Of a stretch of DNA of 10,048 nucleotides, positions 1-7,898 are shown piece by piece. Each line of letters begins with the position of its first letter. Positions within the stretch are counted from its first letter, which is position 1. The position numbers and the translations under genes are program-made. The notes below the pieces were generated by a model. The model was not told the DNA's origin, searched no databases, and saw only the letters and a program-made list of their open reading frames with translations. Source of the stretch: Euperipatoides rowelli (Eukaryota > Onychophora > Udeonychophora > Euonychophora > Peripatopsidae); assembly GCA_003024985.2 (NCBI GenBank), contig PXIH01S0001392.1, one strand, 5' to 3'.

Positions 1-522
1 AAAAAAACGCAAACTTAATCCGACCAATCAGAAAGCTCATTTTTACACAATCTTCTCAGACACTACAAAATTACAGTTTATCTACTTCAGCACAGNNACA
101 ATAAGTATCCTAGAGACCAGACACACCATCTACTCATTTTGCCCACCAAAACTGCTACAAAACTAGCTTAACTGAGCTACTTTACCCAACTCAAACCCCT
201 TCATCAAAGTTAGCTATGACATTGATATATAACCCATCTTGTTCACATTCACCTTTACTACAATAGACAACAAAACAATTTCATCTTATCCCTCCCCCGG
301 AANGACCCAACCCATTTAAAAACACCTACTTAATTCATATCAAGTATCAACACGTTGTAGCAAAAATACACTCACCAATGCCAAATCATTGACACAGAGG
401 GGGGAATAAATATAAAAAGGACCCATTGAGGGAAAGGCAGCATAGTAATATCCCACCCACCCTTTCACGCCCTCCACAAATTTACTAAACCCCCACCCCA
501 TCAATAACATTAAACTTTGAAT
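1..522. other. Non-coding stretch downstream of ORF1
   Basis: No frame on either strand stays open long enough to support a gene. On the minus strand the longest open stretch after the ORF1 stop is about 45 codons and shows no endonuclease-like start of an ORF2. The three ambiguous bases at 96-97 and 303 lie here. It could be an unusually long ORF1-ORF2 spacer, a decayed ORF2 start or unrelated flanking DNA. I see no repeat, RNA gene or regulatory site that I can defend. Confidence 0.5.
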
Positions 523-1932
523 TCAATCAGATGACCAGTCACACACTGTTACCAGCACATTATCCTCCACCCTAGTCCTTTTGCCATCTCCATCAATATT
601 CATCACATTACCAGGATTTCCTACACTCTCAGGAATCGCTTTCCTGTCACCGTCCTCATCATCACTCTCAGAATCTCCACTAAGTAATCGTTTCCTACTA
701 TTATCAAACTCTTCTTCCTTCATATCTTGCAAATCTATTGCCGCTTCCATAATATAATGTATTTCCTCGAATTGACACCCTGACCAAAATAATTTCCTTG
801 ACACATCCGGTGTCATCAATTTCCTCAACTTGTCAACATCTAAATCTATCAACTCATCCTCAGGATAGCATCCTTTCTTAACTTTCTCCATCGCCATCCT
901 TTCGACAAATCTACACACATCATTAATATTATTCAATTCGTTCTTTTCCGGCGGCTCCTTTTCCACCAATTCTGGCCCCACGTTTAATGAAGCACCAGCC
1001 GTAACACCAGTGTTCCCACCACTATCATCAAACTGACACTCAATACCTTCTATAACATCATTACTTTCCATACCTTTTGTCGCCAACTTATTCTCCGGTT
1101 TTCTAAACTCAGTTTTTTTAACACCCGCTACTTTTTGTTTTGTACCATCCTCCTTACTCTCACCTTTACCTTTGGCAACAGGAATAATCACTTTTTCTTC
1201 AACACACTTTTTACTAGCTGTACCCTCAGGTTCTATACTCACATTACTTTTGCAGCTATTCATTACTTTACTCTCCTCACTACCTTTACTACCTACACTA
1301 ACAGATTCAACAATCAGCTTCACTTCTTTACTCTTATTAGTTTTTTCAACAATACCTATTCCCTTCCCATCTGGCAAACTTTCACTCACACTTACATTCT
1401 TACTCACTCCTTTTTCCCCATTTTCGCCATTCTTATTCACCTGTTTTTTCGGACCAGCCCTACACACACTCTGGACATGCCCATCCTTCCCACATCCGAA
1501 ACATTTAACTATCCCATTCATTACAGACACAACAAAAGTCCTGCCAGCATATTCAATCTCTATTGAATCTGGCAAGACCATGCCTTTGTAAAGGTTAACC
1601 CAAACTCTAAGTCTGTGAGACATGACGTGTTTGAAACAATCCCCCTCACCTGGCGCAAAAACAACTTTCACATCTTCCGGCCCACACCTACCAAATTCGG
1701 CAAAGGCCTTACAAATCCGACCATTGGGAATGATCGGAGGAACACCCTTCAAAATAGCCAGTGCAGGTTTATCAACCGCTCTGTACGCTTTAAACCAAGC
1801 ACCGTCTATACTTAAACCTTTCCTTAAAATAATCGATAGGTTGTCCTCCCCTTTGACTGTTATCTCTATGCGATTCCTAATGTCACCATTAAAGGCAATC
1901 ACATTTTCGTTGCCAATAATATTTCCTGTAGC
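523..1932 (-). CDS. LINE ORF1 (Gag-like RNA-binding protein), main portion with CCHC zinc knuckle
   Basis: This is the larger part of a LINE ORF1 nucleic-acid-binding protein, which would coat the element RNA in the RNP. Residues here are numbered from the GTG codon at 1902; the frame is open ten codons further to the TAA at 1933-1935 and continues the upstream segment without a shift, so 1902 is not a real start. Residues 1-130 form a folded domain resembling the region before the knuckle in Tx1-like ORF1. A CX2CX4HX4C knuckle sits at residues 134-147 (C134, C137, H142, C147; bases 1462-1503). Residues 150-320 are a Lys/Ser/Glu/Gly-rich, probably disordered linker. Residues 325-395 look folded again, followed by an acidic Ser/Asp/Glu patch around 396-420 and a short basic KRTR. 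The stop is at 523-525. All 470 codons are free of stops. Classification as LINE ORF1 is firm; the subfamily is inferred. Confidence 0.8.
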   Translation of the reverse strand, partial: ATGNIIGNENVIAFNGDIRNRIEITVKGEDNLSIILRKGLSIDGAWFKAYRAVDKPALAILKGVPPIIPNGRICKAFAEFGRCGPEDVKVVFAPGEGDCFKHVMSHRLRVWVNLYKGMVLPDSIEIEYAGRTFVVSVMNGIVKCFGCGKDGHVQSVCRAGPKKQVNKNGENGEKGVSKNVSVSESLPDGKGIGIVEKTNKSKEVKLIVESVSVGSKGSEESKVMNSCKSNVSIEPEGTASKKCVEEKVIIPVAKGKGESKEDGTKQKVAGVKKTEFRKPENKLATKGMESNDVIEGIECQFDDSGGNTGVTAGASLNVGPELVEKEPPEKNELNNINDVCRFVERMAMEKVKKGCYPEDELIDLDVDKLRKLMTPDVSRKLFWSGCQFEEIHYIMEAAIDLQDMKEEEFDNSRKRLLSGDSESDDEDGDRKAIPESVGNPGNVMNIDGDGKRTRVEDNVLVTVCDWSSD

Positions 1933-2394
1933 TTACAGGTACTGCTCAAAGGTGAAACCAAAAGTTTTCGGAATCCAGAATGTTCTATTCCGGAATTTAT
2001 CAAACTCAATACTCTGGATCACTGCATCATCATCACACCCTAAAGATCCCACATCATTCACTGACTCACTACCACCACTACCGGCCAAAGTCCCACCTCT
2101 CCTAACTTCACCCCGACTGGCAACACCCTGACCCCCATTCCCAACACACAATTCACTTTCAGAGTCAGAGGAGATACACAGATCCTCGGAAAGTATACTA
2201 TTATTCCTACTCAAACCCCTTTTAAAAGCCTTCACAAGGGCCTGAGCAGGGCTACTACTACAACTTTCATTATGAACGTTATTCACGATGCCTCTTCTAA
2301 CATCCCAGTTCATATTCTTTCTCCCACTAATCTTACCAACCTCAACCCCACCTCTACTTTCTCCACCACCCAACACAACACCCTTGCCTTCCAT
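1933..2394 (-). pseudogene. LINE ORF1, N-terminal portion, ended by an in-frame TAA
   Basis: These 153 codons start at the ATG 2394-2392. An in-frame TGA lies four codons upstream (2406-2404), which makes this the first usable Met. The first 120 residues are low-complexity, rich in Gly, Ser, Arg and acidic stretches (SDSESE at 76-81), as in disordered ORF1 N-termini. From about residue 125 the sequence becomes structured and aromatic (FWIPKTFGF at 139-147). This looks like the beginning of the domain that continues after the TAA at 1935-1933. Both sides of the stop share one frame, and together with the downstream segment the reading frame is 624 codons. A single C-to-T change in a CAA glutamine codon would explain the TAA, but other origins are possible. 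I infer one ORF1 broken by a nonsense mutation rather than two genes; programmed readthrough cannot be excluded. Confidence 0.72.
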
Positions 2395-3249
2395 ACTCCT
2401 TTCTCACACCAAAGTAAATACTATCTTGTATAATCACTTACCCAAATTAATCAAATCTAACACCAAAGGCCAATAACGTTGATCTTAAGGCCCTCAACTG
2501 TTATACTATAAAATTACTATTCAAGGTATTAACTACACCTAAATCTAAGCAACTAAGATGATTAAACTCTATCAAAAAAACATTATTTATTGACAAAAGT
2601 TATTTAATTGAATATTTAAAACAACCTAAAACCAACAAAAGGCTCAAAACTTGCAGCCTAGCAAAAACGTTTTCCAATTTCAAGGCCTATAGGCCTATAC
2701 CTAAAACACTCAAAAATTTAATCCAATTTTATTCAAAAATCATTCTAAAGTATATTAATTAGCAAGAACTATCATAATCTACTTTATTTTCAACAAAAAT
2801 ATTTTAATTAATTAATTAATATGCCAAAAAGGCTTACAATTCAAAAACGTTCAAAAAACGTTTTTGGGGGCCTTGAAATTCCTAGGCTAGATGCTTCTCC
2901 TAACCTAGATAAATTTCCTAAAATCAATAATTTAACTAATATTTAAAAAATAAAACCTAACTCTTATTCCTAATTAAATTTAAACATATATAACTACTAG
3001 TTAAAACTAAAAAAAAAGTAAATTTAATGGAAATTTCCAGCAAAACTAATAACGTTTTGAAGCCATGTGCTTCAATGCAAAAACGCTAGAAATTCACTCA
3101 AAACCCTCATAAAACTCACAAAAATAATAATTTTTAAATAAAAATAACTCCAACCTACTCCTAACACAATAATACACCTATAATTCTACAAGTTACTTAC
3201 CAAATCAACATAAAAACAACAAGCTTCACCAAAAATCCAGGAGCAGATG
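2395..3249 (-). other. AT-rich leader upstream of ORF1 (probable LINE 5' UTR)
   Basis: This 855-bp stretch lies between the telomeric tract and the ORF1 start. It has no long ORF and is strongly AT-rich, with runs such as repeated TTAA at about 2804-2820. AACGTT motifs flanked by A and T runs recur near 2665, 2847, 2859 and 3052. Its position makes it the candidate 5' UTR and internal promoter of element C, but no promoter motif is recognised. A GTAAGT (minus strand, 3200-3195) near its upstream end could be a splice donor or chance. It could also be unrelated AT-rich DNA captured between the tract and ORF1. Confidence 0.45.
2656..2880. repeat. Inverted 12-bp repeat with AACGTT palindromes
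   Basis: AATTTCAAGGCC at 2676-2687 is the exact reverse complement of GGCCTTGAAATT at 2869-2880. Each arm is accompanied by an AAAAACGTTTT-type palindrome (about 2663-2673 and 2846-2866) and by a GCCTA/TAGGC end (2656-2660; near 2882-2886), though in a different order. A 12-bp palindrome GGCCTATAGGCC sits at 2684-2695. It may be a fold in the leader RNA or the remains of a small foldback element. No target-site duplication was identified. Confidence 0.4.
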
Positions 3250-3296
3250 TAGGGTTAGGGTAGGGTTAGGGGGTTAGGGTTAGGGTTAGGGTTAGG
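3250..3296 (+). repeat. Telomere-type tract (TTAGGG)n, slightly degenerate
   Basis: Eight consecutive units read in order TAGGG, TTAGGG, TAGGG, TTAGGGGG, TTAGGG, TTAGGG, TTAGGG, TTAGG. The variants cluster at the left, and the four units next to element A are regular. The G-rich strand is the + strand. The tract separates the 3' end of element A (starting with AAA at 3297) from the upstream edge of element C. It is either an old chromosome end buried by later additions, an insertion target, or an interstitial telomeric repeat. Confidence 0.95.
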
Positions 3297-3395
3297 AAAG
3301 AGAATCATCCAGCATCCAAAGTCAGGGCTGAAATCTGCCTGGGTAGCTGACAGACTCCAGTGGGCCCCTGAGAAGGATGCAAGGAATCCAGACTT

Positions 3396-3401
3396 TTTAT
3401 T
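3396..3401 (-). promoter_or_regulatory. AATAAA hexamer conserved near the LINE 3' end
   Basis: On the minus strand CTGTCAATAAA occurs about 100 nt before the telomeric junction. The same CTGTCAATAAA lies at the corresponding place in element B. It is a candidate polyadenylation signal, but the element continues about 100 nt beyond it and ends in CCTAACCC, so the copied RNA was evidently not cleaved there. Confidence 0.4.
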
Positions 3402-3671
3402 GACAGATAAAGAGTAAAACAAAGCAATAGGGTCACCTGAAGACTCAGCTGACGACAGTAAGAAATATGATAGTAATAATAACACTTATGACTGCGCTTG
3501 GAGTACAAACAGGAGAGAACATACACTTAAAATGGAATAAAACTAAAAATTATAAAACTATGCAATCTGAAGAACACCCCTTCACCCCAGCAGCTAACCT
3601 CTGCCAGAGGAAGGAGTGGGAGGAACAGGAAGCATGGGGAGTTACCTCTATTGCTAAACACAGCAGAGAAA

Positions 3672-3965
3672 AACCTTGGTGCATGGTGCAGAATTGCCTG
3701 TCGGCTTCACACACCTCCAGCAGGAGACACCAAAGCCAATCTGAAGGGAGGGGGTTTAATCCACTACCCTTCAAAGGAATACACTCTGACGCCCAAAACA
3801 ACAGAGGAGAATAACTAGGACCTCGGCGCATGGTGCAGAATTACTTACAGCATCTAACACCCCCAAAGGAGACGCCATGGGCAATATAAAGGTAGGGGTT
3901 TTAAATCACTAACCCTCATACCACCTGAGGGGGAAGGAGGAACAAAGGAAAGGCATGATGGGAAA
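3672..3965. repeat. Two tandem 147-bp units in the 3' UTR of element A
   Basis: GCATGGTGCAGAATT occurs exactly at 3681-3695 and at 3828-3842, a spacing of 147 bp. The flanking bases also match imperfectly: CCTTGGTG against CCTCGGCG before it, and GGTTTAATCCACTACCC against TTTTAAATCACTAACCC later. The units have diverged, so the duplication is not recent. Element B has only one recognisable unit, beginning at about 8307 (GACCTCGACGCTTGGTG). Unit boundaries are approximate. Confidence 0.7.
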
Positions 3966-4725
3966 AACCACTGGATAGGAAATGAGGTGCAAACAACCAA
4001 AAAAGATAACCACACCAAAGGCGACAACTAACATTCATTAAACATAAACCCCCCTAACACAAAAAATATTTCCCCCACTTTTTTTTTTNAAATTAATTAA
4101 ATCTAAATCTAAACCCCACTGAACTTAAAGTATCCATTACATCTCAACTCAACGGTCACCAGGAAGGGGAGAATGACCCCCCCCCCCCACCAGAGAAAGT
4201 TTAGGAGTCAAAGGTCATCATACCAAGTTAGCCTAAATACCTTAGACCACACCTGGGAGGATGACGTCACTCTCCCATCAGCTCAGCCCTCCGTACATAA
4301 GGGGAGGACTGATCTGGAAATGGGAGACCACTATTCGCCACCCTCATTGTCCAGTGACATCAGACTTACAAAACAAAATTCTGCACACTCTCCAGCAGAC
4401 TTGCCAGAGATGTGGAGGCAGAACAACCATGGCAACTACAAACCCCTCTTTCAAAGCCAGTTTTGTTCCTGACCCCTACGCTCATAATTCAGGGGGGGGG
4501 GTAGCCATCCTGTGACAGCCTCAACGAGATAAGCCTCGAGATTAAGACTGCCCAGTCCAAATGGCGTCAATTCCTGAGAACTCGGCAACCAAGCATCACT
4601 GACTCCACAGAAAACACTATTCACCACTTGATCTAAAAAGTGGGAGTGTCGCCATCAGAACACACACACAAACACACTCAATCATTCAACACAAACAGAG
4701 AATACACACACACATCACCTGAACC

Positions 4726-4743
4726 TTTTTTTTTTTTTTTTTT
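4726..4743 (-). repeat. T18 run (A18 on the LINE sense strand)
   Basis: Eighteen consecutive T follow GAACC on the + strand. On the sense strand this is an A18 run located inside the 3' region of element A. It sits at the end of the roughly 400-bp segment (5152-4744) that has no counterpart in element B. AATAAA hexamers occur upstream on that strand at 4820-4815 and 4921-4916. It may be the poly(A) tail of a nested insertion, or simple sequence; a CA-rich stretch (about 4663-4715) and (TA)7 at 4798-4811 lie nearby. Confidence 0.75.
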
Positions 4744-5152
4744 AACTTATGGACAACTGGCATTCAGTCACTTAGACAGTCACCCAATGAAAACAACTAT
4801 ATATATATATTTTCTTTATTCATATTACCACTTAGGTGACAAACCCAAGCAAGAAGCAATAAATTATTCTGACCTTAATGGCAGAAGAATATTTTTTTTT
4901 CAAATTTTAACTAAATTTATTCTCTAGGGTCCCCTTACTAAACTGACTTACCCACTTGTTCCAATAAAATTGCCATCATTTGGTGACCACCTGCCTTTAC
5001 AATAACAATAACATCCCACAAGAGAGGTAGCACTGTTCACATGCTATCCAACCGCCCAGAAATTATGGCCACTACTGCAGTGAAATAATACTTAAACATT
5101 GAGTGATACCATAACTCTGGCCGTATAACATCCTATTATTATTTATGGCGAC

Positions 5153-5602
5153 TTAAATTATAATTTGGCGAAATTGATTGGCGAAATAAAAATAAAATCC
5201 AGAGCCACCACTGCATCCCCCCTGAGAAGATGAAACAAATGTTTTATAGCATGTATAGTAATACAGGAATAATGGCACCCTGCCTATAATCCGTTTCCTT
5301 TTTTTTACATATGCCAAAGAGATTTCCGGAATTTTGGAAATTAAAAATGAAAGATTTTTCTCCAAACGCTTTTTCTCTAGTACCAAACTCCGAGTAAAAG
5401 AGCAGTCCAGAAAAATATGATCATCAGGTGGTGCCACCACCCCACAGATAGAACAGTCAGGAGATTCAACCACCTTCATCTTCATCAACCTCCTTGCCGA
5501 GGCAAGCCTATCATGGGCAGCCCTCCAAACTACTTCAGACCACCGAGTAGGGATTAGCGCATGCCACATTTCCCCCCAACTACAACTAGTTCCAAGCAGA
5601 TC
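5153..5602 (-). pseudogene. LINE ORF2 of element A, C-terminal CCHC finger domain
   Basis: This is the last piece of the ORF2 polyprotein, following the in-frame TGA at 5605-5603 in the same frame. Residues are numbered from the Met codon at 5569. The segment WSEVVWRAAHDRL (10-22) precedes a CX2CX8HX4C finger (C39, C42, H51, C56; bases 5402-5455), with PPDD just before the His. A hydrophobic aromatic stretch LFLYYYTCYKTF follows. The same elements occur in element B (WSEVFWRYKHDRL, CSICG, PPDNHIF, LFLFYYTCYRVF), which confirms the frame and identity. In L1/Tx1-type elements this finger binds nucleic acid and is needed for retrotransposition. The last 25 residues are Gly/Phe/Tyr-rich and shorter than in B, so the C-terminus may be altered. 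It cannot be made as part of a full ORF2 here. Confidence 0.82.
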
Positions 5603-6740
5603 TCAAGGAGCAGGGGAGATGTCATTAACCAGCATTAACATATTCCAATACAGTTCAGCACTTGCATACCTCTTCATACAGCGCCCACCTTTAAAACCTG
5701 TAGCAGGTGCATTAATCATATCAGTTGGAATACATTCCATCCAAAATTCAGGAATAGCAGGATCACTTTTTCCAGGAATAAAATTAGGAAACTTCACCAA
5801 CAACCAATCAATAATCTGGCCAGCCAGATTATCAGTTCCCTTAAGCCGACATGCTGCAGTCGCAACATGAACAATGTCATAATCAGTATTCCTTGCCGCC
5901 CAGTTAGGAAACACAATCCCAGCAGATGTTAGAATGCGATTGTGATATACAGGCTGCATAAGCACATCACTAAGCGTACCACCCTGTGGAATCACCATCG
6001 CCCTATCCAAGGATAACCAAAGCTCTTTATATTCAGGGGGAAAGCACCCCCTAGCAAAACTCCTAGCGGTGCAGTAAAACAACTTGGATCCCATAGCCCC
6101 AGGTCCAAATGCCTTTAAAATCGCTACCATGACTTTTGACTCCAAACTCGGACCCTCAAGAGATGCCATCCTATTAAAACGGGAAAGACGACTGGCCATC
6201 ATTCTAGTTTTAGTATCAGGCAGCCGCAAACCCCCTTTATCAAGAGGAAGAACAAGCACTTTCCTTACAATCCAGTTGCGACGTCCCTTCCCCCATAATG
6301 CATCAATTAATATACTATCTAAACGTTTCAACTCAAGAGCTGTCAGAGAGACAATATTCAAAGTATAAAGAACCCTTGACATTACGAACGTATTGATGAT
6401 TTTCACCCGATCTGACAGAGATAGCCTACTCAGCAATGGCCTCAGAGTCTTCACCACTCCTGACACTTTATCAATTAGCTCTTTATAATTTTTCCTATCT
6501 GCAAACTTACAGCCAAAGTATAAACCCAATGACTTAATACATGTATCAGAAATAGTTGCAGTAGACAGAAAGCCAGGCAACTTCATTCGACCAGGCATGT
6601 TGAGCACAAGCACTTGTGTCTTAGCCACATTCAGCGCCGCCCCAGATGACTTCCCAAATGCTTAAAAAATACTAAATGCCACAGGGATTGCACTATATGA
6701 CCTCAGAAATAATGTTACATTGTCTGCATACACATATCGG
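5603..6740 (-). pseudogene. LINE ORF2 of element A, RT motif C, thumb and linker region
   Basis: This segment continues the reverse transcriptase after a frameshift near 6740. It begins with motif C, read as YADN instead of the usual YADD, at about 6728-6717. A TAA follows at 6664-6662 and the frame then runs unbroken to a TGA at 5605-5603. Numbered from the GTG at 6628, residues 31-39 (IKSLGLYFG) match the thumb-side motif after the palm. Residues 74-88 (RVKIINTFVMSRVLY) match the L1-type thumb helix, and residues 110-138 carry ALWGKGRR and LPLDKGGLRLPD, the W-G-K/GGL block typical of L1/Tx1 ORF2. Residues 150-341 form the linker before the C-terminal finger and are recognisably related to element B (RNTDY and IIDWL here, RNTGY and VSDWL there). 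The closing TGA could be a decayed CGA arginine codon. Confidence 0.82.
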
Positions 6741-7613
6741 GATTGCAAAATCCCCAATTTGAAAAGCTCTAGGACTCAAAACACATTTGAGCCTCCTCAC
6801 CAAAGGTTCCAGAAAAATAGAGTATAACACCCCAGAACTTGGATCCCCTTGTTTCACCCCCCTATTTACTGGTATAGGTGGAGTCAAAGTACCATTAATC
6901 AAGAGATGAGTTTTAGATCCCTCAAATAAAAACTTAACCAGTTGGCTAGCATGCCTGGACAACCCAAACAGAATACAAAGCCTATCCAAAAACTCATGTG
7001 AAACAGCATTAAACGCCTTTGCAACCCAAATAATATCTCTAGTTACAACCACATTTGTAATCATTGACCTACCTTTAATAGAGTAGGCTTGTTCAAATGA
7101 AATCACTTTGTCCGCACAGGCAGACAGCCGGTTAGCCATAATTTTGGAATGCATTTTATAGTCTGTGTTCTGCAACGTAATTGGCCTCCAGGCATCAAAT
7201 TTCCTTAAGTCCCCTTTTTTTGGTATGTAAATAGTATAAGAACTTAGGAAGGAATCAGGAAAGCTTTCAGTTAAGAAGATGGTCTGCACAAGCTCTACTA
7301 CTATATGTTTTAGCACGGGCCAAAACCTTTGATAGAACTCAATGGGAATCCCATCCGGACCTGGAGTTTTACCCCTATGAAATGACTTAAGCGTGTCTTC
7401 AATTTCAGCAAGCGTAGGCAGTGCCTCTAGCATATCATTGGCATCACCAAATGAGCCAATCAGGTCATGAAACAAAGATAAGTCAAAGGGGTCTGTCCTA
7501 ACCATAGGAGGACTAACATACACCATCCCATTAATTTCAAGCTCAGTAAATAACTTGACTTTACTAGCTTTAGACAACTTACTCGCCTTCTGCATCAGCC
7601 TTGAGTCATTCAA
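6693..7613 (-). pseudogene. LINE ORF2 of element A, reverse transcriptase fingers and palm
   Basis: This is the RNA-directed DNA polymerase part of ORF2. Counting from the TTG at 7613, residues 81-90 (GKTPGPDGIP) are the first RT block. Residues 128-163 contain YIPKKG, WRPITL and KIMANRL. Residues 167-182 (CADKVISFEQAYSIKG) lead toward motif A. Residues 251-260 (RGVKQGDPSS) are motif B, with LEPLVRRL following. Motif A is damaged: RDIIWVA runs straight into KAFNAVSHEFL near 7020, so the usual segment carrying the first catalytic Asp is missing (roughly 15-20 codons, in frame) and the second Asp is Asn. Homology in this frame ends about 6741, where a one-base gain or two-base loss moves motif C to another frame; the codons down to the stop at 6693 are not RT. 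The frame is open upstream to 7741, but I see no recognisable domain there and no endonuclease. Confidence 0.88.
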
Positions 7614-7741
7614 ACTAACCCCATGACCACATCTTATACTAGAGTTCCTAACCTTCAGTACATGACACCCATCCTCATTAATACACTGCTTTAAACACGG
7701 TTTTTTGAATGAAAAATCAAAAATTTTAAAATAACAATAAT

Positions 7742-7883
7742 ATCAACTTACAGATCTAGTCCTCTAGTTTCCGAAAATATGATACATGAATATCCTACCT
7801 TCAATTGGAAGGGACTTATGGCGGAAAAACCAGGAGCTGAGGTTCTAACCAACCATCCTGGCTGAACTCTAGTCAGCCAATCC
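7742..7883 (-). other. Upstream edge of element A next to the telomeric tract
   Basis: This short segment lies between the ORF2 remnant and the tract at 7884-7898. On the minus strand it contains GCTCCTGGTTTTT (7837-7825), GTAAGT (7751-7746) and TATTATTGT (7742-7734). The same three short strings occur in the same order near the upstream edge of element C (3244-3231, 3200-3195, 3174-3166) with different spacing. This could mean that A retains a LINE 5' end fused to a late part of ORF2 by internal deletion, but the matches are short and may be chance. Confidence 0.35.
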
Positions 7884-7898
7884 AGGGTTAGGGTTAGG
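7884..7898 (+). repeat. Short telomere-type tract at the 3' end of element B
   Basis: The sequence AGGGTTAGGGTTAGG gives two and a half units with the G-rich strand on +. It joins element B at TTAGG|AAA, exactly as the longer tract joins element A. Alone it would be too short to call telomeric. Its position at the homologous junction makes the call credible. Confidence 0.8.

Larger units (their letters stand above)
1..3249 (-). mobile_element. LINE element C, 5' part (leader plus ORF1), partial
   Basis: This unit reads leftward and leaves the window at base 1. It comprises an AT-rich leader (3249-2395), an ORF1 with a zinc knuckle (2394-523) and a stretch without a recognisable gene (522-1). 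Its upstream edge abuts the telomere-type tract at 3250-3296, so it lies directly behind the 3' end of element A in the same orientation. ORF1 identifies it as a LINE rather than an LTR element: there is no protease, no integrase and no long terminal repeat, and the single CCHC knuckle follows a folded N-terminal domain as in Tx1-like ORF1 proteins. ORF2 is not visible and may lie left of the window or be lost. Whether C is the same family as A or B cannot be decided, because they share no coding segment inside the window. Confidence 0.75.
3297..5152 (-). other. Long 3' UTR of element A
   Basis: This 1,856-bp region lies between the ORF2 stop and the telomeric junction. It is homologous to the 3' region of element B through a colinear series of anchors: an identical 19-mer at 3335-3353, AAGGAATC at 3381, GAAGACTCAGC at 3439, AAAACTATGCAAT at 3554, a near-identical 18-mer at 3973-3990, the block from about 4381, and the block from about 4581. 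Compared with B it contains a second copy of a 147-bp unit (3672-3965) and about 400 extra bases ending in a T18 run (4726-5152). It carries runs of 12 C (4177-4188) and 10 G (4492-4501). The + strand ORFs here are short and lack supporting features. A long 3' UTR is a known trait of telomeric LINEs such as HeT-A. Confidence 0.75.
3297..7883 (-). mobile_element. LINE element A, endonuclease-less and mutated
   Basis: This unit is bounded on both sides by TTAGGG tracts. In sense order it holds a 142-bp segment without clear coding content (7883-7742), a damaged ORF2 from just before the reverse transcriptase to the C-terminal zinc finger (7613-5153), and a 1.86-kb 3' region (5152-3297). No ORF1 or apurinic-like endonuclease is present, so the element is 5'-truncated or internally deleted. 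It is clearly dead: one frameshift, two in-frame stops, loss of the first catalytic motif and a changed motif C. No poly(A) tail occurs at its 3' end; the sequence passes directly into CCTAACCC repeats. Confidence 0.85.

Noticed and set aside
1135-2476. Several + strand open frames opposite ORF1 (for example 1135-1566, 1172-1591, 1622-2131)
   Set aside because: They are antisense shadows of the ORF1 frame, with Thr/Leu/Phe/Pro-rich low-complexity translations and no domain.
3740-3760. GGTTTAATCC resembling a tRNA-type B box, suggesting a SINE or tRNA gene
   Set aside because: It is one base short of the consensus, has no credible A box at the right distance, and no cloverleaf can be drawn.
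3255-3831. Minus-strand open frames at 3255-3485, 3305-3526 and 3550-3831
   Set aside because: They are short, overlap the telomeric tract or the tandem units, and show no motif; B does not preserve them.
4173-4515. + strand open frames in the 3' region of A, and a similar one at 8666-8908 in B
   Set aside because: They fall in the homologous 3' UTR block, but the two translations agree only in scattered short stretches, with indels between the copies. This looks like shared noncoding ancestry rather than a conserved gene.
4663-4811. CA-rich and (TA)n stretches as a regulatory element or origin
   Set aside because: They are ordinary short microsatellites without any further signal.
5900-5912. 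GTTAGGAAAC inside the ORF2 of A, like the TTAGG|AAA junction
   Set aside because: It lies within an unbroken coding frame with only one partial unit, so it is a chance match.
3250-7898. The repeated region as one recent segmental duplication of a LINE plus telomeric tract
   Set aside because: A and B differ too much in ORF2 and 3' UTR, and the flanks outside the homologous parts differ. Two separate insertions of related elements fit better.
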